Below are positions 6,000 through 11,773 of a DNA stretch of 11,773 nt, piece by piece. How positions within the stretch are numbered: position 1 is the stretch's first letter; the number at the start of each line of letters is the position of its first letter. A program made the position numbers and the translations under genes. The notes beneath the pieces are model-generated. The model made no database searches, was not told the origin of the DNA, and saw only the letters and a list, made by a program, of their open reading frames with translations. The DNA is from an uncultured Eubacteriales bacterium (GTDB lineage Bacteria; Bacillota; Clostridia; Oscillospirales; Acutalibacteraceae): the NCBI GenBank assembly GCA_934462705.1, contig CAKSIH010000025.1, positions 1 through 11,773 on the forward strand, written 5' to 3'.

Positions 6000-7850
6000 T
6001 TATGAATAAACTTGGGCTTTTTCAGCATAAGTCCACCACAAGTCCGCATTCGGAATATCCTTTCTTATCCATGGTTTTTTATCGCTTGAATAATGAACTA
6101 TTATTGGATCTTTAAATGCATTCTCCCACTCACCTTGAGTATATAAATTTTTTACAATATTACAAATTATATACCTTTTATTCATATTAGACCATTTAAA
6201 ATAATGTTGCATACAATTATTTTTTAAATTCAAATGTAAAATTTTATCATAACACACAATGTTTATGGCATCTTGATCGTGACAAAAAAGCTGTTTTTCC
6301 TTTAGCAGTTTATTAAAAGAATCTACAATATTGTCATTTCTCATTTTATCCAAATTCATTAAAAGTACCCCAGAATTTACGTATTGATCCAGTGACCTTA
6401 TTCCTAACATTTCGGCATATGATTCACAACCATTTCTTTGTGCAAGTCGTTTAAAGTAATCAGAATTGTATCCTTTTACTCCAGCAACATAATAATCAGT
6501 TATATCTGTTTTAAACATATTATAAAGATCTTTTTTTACTATTATATCCACGTCTAAATACAAAACTTTATTCAAATTTGGAAGTAAATTTGACAACCAT
6601 AGTCTGTAATATGCAGCGGTTGTAATATGGCCACTTGTATAAGCACCTTTAACATTGTCTTGTGCATCAATATTTTTCATATCAATAAGAACTATATTGC
6701 AATTTTTGTACTTCTTTTTTACATTCATTATTTTAACTTTATTTAAATTATCAAAGTCTCCTGACAAAAGTATATAAAAATCATATCTAACATCCTTATT
6801 TGAATTTTCTAAAATAGATGTTAGGGTAACTATAGTTGGAACTGTATAATTGTTATCTGTTGACAGTGCTACTGACACAACTTCATCCTTATAGCGGTAC
6901 TTTTTCTTTATTTCATTATAAATATTTGTTTTTTTAGCATAGTCCCACCAGGTTTCTTTAAAGGGAATTGTTAATTTTTGCCACCACGGCTTGTGTGAAT
7001 AATGGATTACAGCGGGCTTAGAATATGCAATATCCCATTCCTCTTTACTATAATAATCCTTAGGAATAGACGTATAACGATTTTCTAAAACTTTCGTTAG
7101 CTGGTGAACCAAAGCATTATATTTTAATGGCAGTATGTAAATATTGTTATAGCAAACAACATTAAGAACATCTTGATCGTGAAATATTCCCAATCTATTT
7201 TGGGGATTATGATATTTCTCAATAAATTCATTAAACTTTTCTTCTAATTTTTCATTTCTCATTTTCTTTAAGTTCATTAATAATACACCTGAATTAATAT
7301 ACTGGCTACAAGAATTTATTCCAAACTGTTTTACGTAATCATCGCCTCTTTCAACCAAAGCATCTAAATCTCTGACTCCTGCAATATAATAATTATCTAT
7401 ATTCGTATTATATAATTCTTGCAAATCCTGTTGTACTGCAGTATCTCCATCTAAATATAATATTTTATCTACATTTGGAAGTAGTGAAGGCAAATTTAGC
7501 CGATAATATGCTGCAGTGCTCAAATGTCGAACTAGACTTGCACTTTTATAACGGTTCTGCATATCAATTAGACTAATTTGGCAATTATCATAATATCTCT
7601 TTAAATTCAATATATTTTGTTTGCTTTCGTTCGTTAAATCACTAGACAATAAAATGTAAAAATGAATTTGAGAGTTTGCATTTTTGTTTTCTAAAATAGA
7701 TGTCATTGATACCACAGTAGGGTACACATAATTGTTATCTGTGGCCATTGCGATATTGATAGCGTCTGCGCTATCATACGCAAACGTTTTAAGTGTAATA
7801 CTTAAGAATCCTATTGTAAACAATAGGATTACCGAAACTAATTTTTTCAT
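6000..7850 (-). CDS. Secreted protein with two tandem family 8 glycosyltransferase domains
   Basis: A 616-residue protein: a Sec signal peptide (Lys at 2-3, hydrophobic core to about 20, likely cut after TFA at 24), then two complete family 8 glycosyltransferase domains (about 30-310 and 325-616). Each domain keeps the hallmarks of the family. These are a TDNNY motif (38-42; 331-335), a metal-binding DxD (DGD 134-136; DVD 433-435), NSGVLLMNL (186-194; 492-500), HDQD (224-227; 524-527) and the HYS...KPW motif (283-289; 586-594). Family members transfer sugars from nucleotide-sugars with retention, usually in the cytoplasm (for example LgtC-like enzymes), so export is unexpected. There is no transmembrane anchor after the signal. 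ATG at 7850 has AGGTGA 5 bases upstream. It is the last gene of a probable three-gene operon, 43 bases after the broken family 2 gene. The acceptor is unknown. The alternative that the signal acts as a membrane anchor is open. Confidence 0.9.
   Translation of the reverse strand: MKKLVSVILLFTIGFLSITLKTFAYDSADAINIAMATDNNYVYPTVVSMTSILENKNANSQIHFYILLSSDLTNESKQNILNLKRYYDNCQISLIDMQNRYKSASLVRHLSTAAYYRLNLPSLLPNVDKILYLDGDTAVQQDLQELYNTNIDNYYIAGVRDLDALVERGDDYVKQFGINSCSQYINSGVLLMNLKKMRNEKLEEKFNEFIEKYHNPQNRLGIFHDQDVLNVVCYNNIYILPLKYNALVHQLTKVLENRYTSIPKDYYSKEEWDIAYSKPAVIHYSHKPWWQKLTIPFKETWWDYAKKTNIYNEIKKKYRYKDEVVSVALSTDNNYTVPTIVTLTSILENSNKDVRYDFYILLSGDFDNLNKVKIMNVKKKYKNCNIVLIDMKNIDAQDNVKGAYTSGHITTAAYYRLWLSNLLPNLNKVLYLDVDIIVKKDLYNMFKTDITDYYVAGVKGYNSDYFKRLAQRNGCESYAEMLGIRSLDQYVNSGVLLMNLDKMRNDNIVDSFNKLLKEKQLFCHDQDAINIVCYDKILHLNLKNNCMQHYFKWSNMNKRYIICNIVKNLYTQGEWENAFKDPIIVHYSSDKKPWIRKDIPNADLWWTYAEKAQVYS
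7807..7830. repeat. Perfect 11-base inverted repeat inside the signal-peptide codons
   Basis: AATCCTATTGT (7807-7817) and ACAATAGGATT (7820-7830) are separated by two bases. In the mRNA the hairpin begins about 20 bases after the ATG of the tandem glycosyltransferase gene, within codons 7-15. It could restrain translation initiation, be a protein-binding site, or be chance. Confidence 0.5.
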
Positions 7851-7893
7851 TCAATCACCTCAAAATTGTTTTCTTTTACTTATAAATTTAAAA

Positions 7894-8676
7894 TTATGCT
7901 TTTTTTCCTTTATAATGCAAGTTCATTAACGAACCTTCTCTTTCAGTTTGATAAATATATAAAACGTCAGATAATGAACTGACACGATTAACAAATTTGA
8001 ACAATTGTATATTAAATTTAAGATCTTCACCTATATTTTTCCCTTTTAGAAAGCGAATGTCACTACTTTTAATTAGGTCCTTTTTTTATAATTTATTCCA
8101 TACAACACAAGTACTCCTCCCTACACATACTTTAAATGCAGCATCGCGGTTACTAATAAAAATTTTGTCCTCAAAATTAAATATCTTCTTTACTTGTCTT
8201 TCTTTATTTATTCGTTTAAAGCCAAAAACTACAATATCTGCATTTTCTTTTTGACCTCTATTATAAGCTTTCTCATATGTATCAAATTCAACTATATCGT
8301 CAGAATCAACAAAGCCTATATCCCCCCTCCCCTTGATTTTAGCGCAAATTCTATTCCAGCATTTCTTGCTGCAGATACCCCTTGATTTTCTTGATCTATC
8401 ACTATTATTCTCGGATCTTTTTTTTCATACTCTCTCAATATTTCAAGCGACTTATCTGTCGATCCATCATTTACGCAAATAATTTCAATTTCCTTTAAAG
8501 TTTGATTCACCACACTATCCAAACATTCTCTTAAATATTTTTCTACATTGTAAACGGGTATGATTACCGATACTTTGGGTTCTACCCCTCCAGAACTTCC
8601 CTTAAGCAAATGCGCTTAAAGGTAAGCTTGAACATATCATTAATAACATAAATAATAAAGATAAAAATTTTTTCAT
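7894..8676 (-). pseudogene. Broken secreted family 2 glycosyltransferase
   Basis: ATG at 8676 (GGAG 10 bases upstream) opens a 24-residue signal peptide, MKKFLSLLF...LSAFA, that hits TAA at 8602-8604. Removing one T there would continue AFA-KGSSGGVEPKVSVIIPVYN, a family 2 glycosyltransferase. This middle frame (8316-8601) shows NDGSTD and QGVSAARNAG and stops just past a G-rich run (8322-8332). A shift back to the first frame continues GFVDSDDIV (the DxD motif), KENADIVVFGF and CVVWNKL, then meets TAA at 8086-8088. After that come NIGEDLKFN (the catalytic ED region) and REGSLMN, ending at 7894. It thus carries two frameshifts and one nonsense codon with the motifs otherwise preserved, which suggests recent decay, phase variation at the G run, or sequence error. 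The reconstructed length, about 260 residues, is shorter than usual, so the C-terminus may be lost. It is the middle gene of the operon. Confidence 0.85.
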
Positions 8677-8730
8677 TTCACTCATTCTCCTTATATAGTT
8701 TTTAATCTCCTCAATACATTTAAATAAAAA

Positions 8731-10695
8731 TCAGCAATTATACTTGCTATTAATGGCTTTAACTATCTTTTCATAGTTTTCCTGCAAATAAATTAGGGTG
8801 CTCTGCGGTACATATTTCTTAAGAGTTTCGAAATCATTGGCCTTTAGTGCTTTTCTCACTTTTGTTGCACTTATCACATCATCTCCTTTAACTGATTTCC
8901 TTGGAATTTCCTGAAAATCAATATTTAATAGTGGAAGTTCTCTGCGCATGGTCTCGTTGTATTGGCGAGTTACCAAATCAAATGGCTCCTCTCCAACAAA
9001 CCTTTTGTTTATGCCTAGGGCAGGGCAAATGTACTTGCCAAACAGTTTTATATCATTTGACGGGTCAATTGCTGCGCTTTGTAAATCGTCTTTGTTAAAA
9101 TATTCAGGGAATGTCAACAGTGAAATTATCCATTTGCCACTTGGTAAAACAGTAATTTTTTCTCCTAAATCGGCAACACCTTCTTTCACAAGTTTCATCC
9201 TGTCTTTAAATGGGAACACTGATTTATCTTCTTCAACCACAAAAATATATAAGTGGTCTACCTGTTCCGCGGCTTTCTCAATTAAATATTTATGTCCAAG
9301 CGTAAATGGATTACAGTTCATTACTATTGAACCGACTTTTCCGTTTACATTATTTTTTTCTTTCATTGTCTTTAATTCATCTAAATAACTTTTAAAATCT
9401 GGGTTGTCATCTAAAAATGTATCTGCTTCATTTTCAAATCGGTATTTTACCATCTTTTGCGGTTCTGCAGGCTCATCATTATTTAGTTCTGGCTTTATCA
9501 CATCATATATGTAATTAGCGATTACTTCATTTCCAACATGATTAATGTGAAACGGTTGATCCAAGAACCAATGCCCGTAGCTATGGGGCCTGTTAAAAAG
9601 CTGCGATGTTTCAAAATAATTTATGTCATTTCTTTTAATAGCCGCCTCAAAACATATATTTTTTAAGTTTATGTCTATCACTATATCGCCAGGCGTAAAA
9701 TCTGTATTTAAAATATATTCAAAATCATTTATTAAATCTAAGCCACCGCCCGTACCGCAATTCACGCAGAGATATTTTGTTATGGATTCATCATTTAGGG
9801 ATTTTTGCAAATAATTAGGAATAGTGTAATTATCGCTTACATATCCGCCTCTTGTAATACATGGTCCATAGAAATATATATGATTTTTAGAATTTAAATT
9901 AAAATTATCAGGTGTAATTCTATGCCCATCAATAACTGTATGATAAGGGCGTGAATCATCGCAGAGACTACAGTGGAATCCATTATTTTTAAATTTAATG
10001 TTTTTATAATAGCCTCCACTCACGTACTCATAACTTTCTTTATTATCTTTATAAACATCTTTCACAACATTTATACAATTTATACATTCTTTTTTACCTA
10101 AATTATTTCTTTCAAATTCATCCAGTTCATTTATCAGTTTAGTTGTTGGTCCATTAAAAAAGTAATAATTTACGTTGTTGTCTTTTAAAAATTTAATCGT
10201 AGCATCATAAAGTACAGTTGAATATAAATCGAGAAACGATTCTACATTTTTGCCCGGATATATCAGTTTGTATTTCCATTTACTATACATTGTATCTATT
10301 ATTAGGTCATACTCATTTAAATTGATTTTTGGTGTTTTTGCGTTAGTCACATAAGTAATTTTTGCATTCAAATTATGTCTTTGTGCTAATTGTTCAAATA
10401 TATTTAAAAACTTATTTTCACCTACAACTAAAATATTTTGCTTGTTTAAACCTTTGAAATAATTAAATATTTCTGTTTCGAACCATTGCAATCTTTGTGC
10501 CCAATCTTTTTTGTGAATTCCAGAAAGTTCATATTTTCTTAGCTCTTCATCTGATAACCTGCTAATTGAGCTTGTCTTAACTTGGGTTTTTACCTGACTA
10601 TTGTCGGCTGCAAATATTTGACCCCCGCTAAACAGCAATTGCGCAGACAATGCCGAACACAAAACCTTTTTTCCAAACTTCACACAGTATTTCAT
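8731..10695 (-). CDS. Secreted SGNH-hydrolase-like / citrate-lyase-ligase-like nucleotidyltransferase fusion
   Basis: A 654-residue protein, first gene of the operon. A Sec signal peptide (KFGKK, hydrophobic core, likely cut after IFA near residue 29) is followed by an uncharacterised region (about 35-265) with CxxC-type pairs (INCIN, HCSLCDD). A central SGNH-hydrolase-like domain follows (about 270-405). FYGPCITRG sits at the nucleophile block with Cys where Ser is usual, then NCGTGGG, and DQPFHINHVGNEVIANY with candidate catalytic Asp/His. The C-terminal part (about 450-650) is a nucleotidyltransferase of the citrate lyase ligase type: MNCNPFTLGHKYLIE with the (N)PFTxGH signature at 462-468, and VISATKVRKAL (607-617) as the ISxxxVR signature. 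Known citrate lyase ligases adenylylate acetate in the cytoplasm. No citrate lyase genes are here, so the substrate differs or is unknown. GGAGG (10704-10708) lies 8 bases before the chosen ATG; an ATG one codon earlier is equally possible. Confidence 0.8.
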   Translation of the reverse strand: MKYCVKFGKKVLCSALSAQLLFSGGQIFAADNSQVKTQVKTSSISRLSDEELRKYELSGIHKKDWAQRLQWFETEIFNYFKGLNKQNILVVGENKFLNIFEQLAQRHNLNAKITYVTNAKTPKINLNEYDLIIDTMYSKWKYKLIYPGKNVESFLDLYSTVLYDATIKFLKDNNVNYYFFNGPTTKLINELDEFERNNLGKKECINCINVVKDVYKDNKESYEYVSGGYYKNIKFKNNGFHCSLCDDSRPYHTVIDGHRITPDNFNLNSKNHIYFYGPCITRGGYVSDNYTIPNYLQKSLNDESITKYLCVNCGTGGGLDLINDFEYILNTDFTPGDIVIDINLKNICFEAAIKRNDINYFETSQLFNRPHSYGHWFLDQPFHINHVGNEVIANYIYDVIKPELNNDEPAEPQKMVKYRFENEADTFLDDNPDFKSYLDELKTMKEKNNVNGKVGSIVMNCNPFTLGHKYLIEKAAEQVDHLYIFVVEEDKSVFPFKDRMKLVKEGVADLGEKITVLPSGKWIISLLTFPEYFNKDDLQSAAIDPSNDIKLFGKYICPALGINKRFVGEEPFDLVTRQYNETMRRELPLLNIDFQEIPRKSVKGDDVISATKVRKALKANDFETLKKYVPQSTLIYLQENYEKIVKAINSKYNC

Positions 10696-10731
10696 CATAA
10701 TTTCCTCCTTAACATACACAATTTATTATTA

Positions 10732-10760
10732 ATAATAACATCCCAAACTAATATTTTCAA
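10732..10760 (-). promoter_or_regulatory. Extended -10 promoter of the secreted-enzyme operon
   Basis: On the minus strand, TTGAAA (10755-10760) and TATTAT (10732-10737) are 17 bases apart, each one base off consensus, with TG one base before the -10 (10739-10740). Transcription would start near 10725, about 30 bases before the ATG. The 54-base and 43-base gaps between the three downstream genes, all on this strand, and the terminator at 5951-5982 fit one transcript. Confidence 0.65.
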
Positions 10761-10885
10761 GTAGTTGTGAAAAATTTTGATATTTAGCCATATTTTTTAA
10801 TTAAATTTCACCTATTATAATTATATGTGTTTAATTTTGAGTTTTTAAAATAATTTATTTAGTAATTTTTACTATTTAATCTTAC
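10761..10885. other. AT-rich spacer after the second fibre-like gene
   Basis: No gene. A weak AT-only hairpin (TAGTAA/TTACTA, about 10863-10877) follows the stop of the upstream fibre gene but lacks GC pairs and a T run. No convincing terminator separates the two minus-strand units, so some read-through into the operon is possible. Confidence 0.3.
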
Positions 10886-11773
10886 TTATTGTCCATTTAT
10901 TAACCCATATAATTCGTTTATCGCACCAACAATTGTCTTGCTATTTGTCAAAAGAGAATTATCAGTTGATACGTTTGTAAAAATTTTTTGCCAAGTATAA
11001 ACTCCGTCCGCAATATTTAAAATATAAAACCAATTGCCGGTCTCATAATTTTCCGTATTTGTCAATGAACGCGCAAAAAGCCCGAATTTTCGGTTCGGAT
11101 TTGCCCCTTTAAATATTGAAAAAAAACCGTAACCCGTTGGCGCATCCGTTATCGACACCGACACTGATTCAGTGCCAAGCAAAAATATCGAGCTGTTTGG
11201 TAGGGCATTCACCACGTCTGCCGTTGTACACGGAACAGTTATCCCAAGCTGCGCAAGATCAGTGTAAAAATGAAAGTTTTTTTGAGCATCTTTATATGTC
11301 GTTGCGCCAGTTCCGCCGCAATTTATAGGAGTTGCAAAGGCTGAAGTTTGAATCCTTTTCCAGGATTCAATTGTATAGGTTGCCGCGTTATATTGACCTA
11401 TGCTAAACGTTGATCCAGTGCTTAAACCGTCGCTGGGCGAGCCATTTAGCAGCACCCTCACTCTGTTTGGTGTAGCTTTATATATTTCTAAAAATGAAAA
11501 TCCAGTTGCAACGTCAGTGACAGTGCTTGAGGAGGCCTCAACATTGAAAAGGCCTATTGAGCCCACCGGCATGGCATTTACAATATCTCCTGTAGTACAG
11601 GGATAATCCACGTTTAGCTGCGAAATATCGGTAAAAATTTTTAGGGCACTTTGTGCTTCAGTTACCGTTTTTGCACCCGTCCCACCATTTTCAATGGGGA
11701 CTTGACAGCCACTATAATTTGTAAAAATTTTGTTCCACGTTACAGTTTTTGAAAGACTGTTATAATTTCCAAA
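10886..11773 (-). CDS. Second tail-fibre-like protein, 5' end beyond the window
   Basis: The frame is open to the right edge, so the start lies outside; 295 C-terminal residues are visible. Two GGTG repeats (PIENGGTGAKT at 26-36 and PINCGGTGATT at 149-159) alternate with two related knob-like domains (about 46-148 and 169-268). The two domains share the pattern D(I/L)xQL...PCTTxD(V/I)VNA(M/L)P...PTGYGFFSI or ATGFSFLEI...PNR, which indicates internal duplication. Each ends W-x-(K/R)-I, the usual end of pyocin-knob domains, and a third such ending (TWNKIFTN, 12-19) marks another domain upstream. The C-terminal module, STDNSLLTNSKTIVGAINEL, is identical to that of the fibre at 4460-5938. A GTG at 11611 in this frame has no ribosome site and is not the start. 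The likely role is surface or receptor binding. There are no phage morphogenesis neighbours in view. Confidence 0.85.
   Translation of the reverse strand, partial: FGNYNSLSKTVTWNKIFTNYSGCQVPIENGGTGAKTVTEAQSALKIFTDISQLNVDYPCTTGDIVNAMPVGSIGLFNVEASSSTVTDVATGFSFLEIYKATPNRVRVLLNGSPSDGLSTGSTFSIGQYNAATYTIESWKRIQTSAFATPINCGGTGATTYKDAQKNFHFYTDLAQLGITVPCTTADVVNALPNSSIFLLGTESVSVSITDAPTGYGFFSIFKGANPNRKFGLFARSLTNTENYETGNWFYILNIADGVYTWQKIFTNVSTDNSLLTNSKTIVGAINELYGLINGQ

Noticed and set aside
8948..9388. 146-codon plus-strand ORF and other plus-strand ORFs opposite the SGNH/CitC-like gene
   Set aside because: They lie antisense to a gene with clear family motifs, lack ribosome sites and show no recognisable protein.

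Overview
The window is low-GC DNA with Bacillota-type signals: strong AGGAGG-like ribosome sites, sigma-A-like promoters, a large serine recombinase, and phage baseplate/fibre domains of the kind common in Clostridia and their relatives. I cannot name a genus. No rRNA, tRNA or CRISPR array was seen.

Region 1 (about 1-2.8 kb, all on the minus strand) looks like the edge of an integrated mobile element. It holds a 518-residue large serine recombinase with its own promoter, a 44-residue small ORF directly upstream, a poorly supported 63-residue ORF, and a 132-residue sigma-region-4-like DNA-binding protein. No relaxase, conjugation or cargo gene is visible, and the outer end of the element is not recognisable.

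Region 2 (about 2.8-4.46 kb) is a 1.7-kb stretch without a convincing large gene. It carries three related GC-rich palindromic repeats bounded by GTGCG/CGCAC-type arms. It also has a GC-richer block that ends in a minus-strand terminator-like hairpin, and a 24-codon ORF with a good ribosome site. The rest is AT-rich.

Region 3 (4.46-5.94 kb, plus strand) is a complete modular tail-fibre-like protein: a BppU-like N-terminus, four GGTG repeats and two pyocin-knob-like domains. It starts at TTG. A strong bidirectional terminator separates it from the convergent gene.

Region 4 (6.0-10.76 kb, minus strand) reads as a three-gene operon behind an extended -10 promoter. In transcription order it encodes (i) a signal-peptide-bearing SGNH-hydrolase-like/citrate-lyase-ligase-like nucleotidyltransferase fusion, (ii) a family 2 glycosyltransferase with a signal peptide, now broken by two frameshifts and a nonsense codon, and (iii) a signal-peptide-bearing protein with two complete family 8 glycosyltransferase domains. 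All three families normally use cytoplasmic nucleotide-activated substrates, yet all three ORFs begin with a cleavable Sec-type signal. This is the most unusual feature of the window.

Region 5 (10.89 kb to the right edge, minus strand) is the 3' part of a second fibre-like gene. Its C-terminal module matches that of region 3 in protein sequence but differs by many silent substitutions. The secreted-enzyme operon is therefore flanked by two fibre/adhesin-like genes with no other phage structural gene in view. A surface-glycan or surface-adhesion locus is a reasonable inference, not a demonstrated function.
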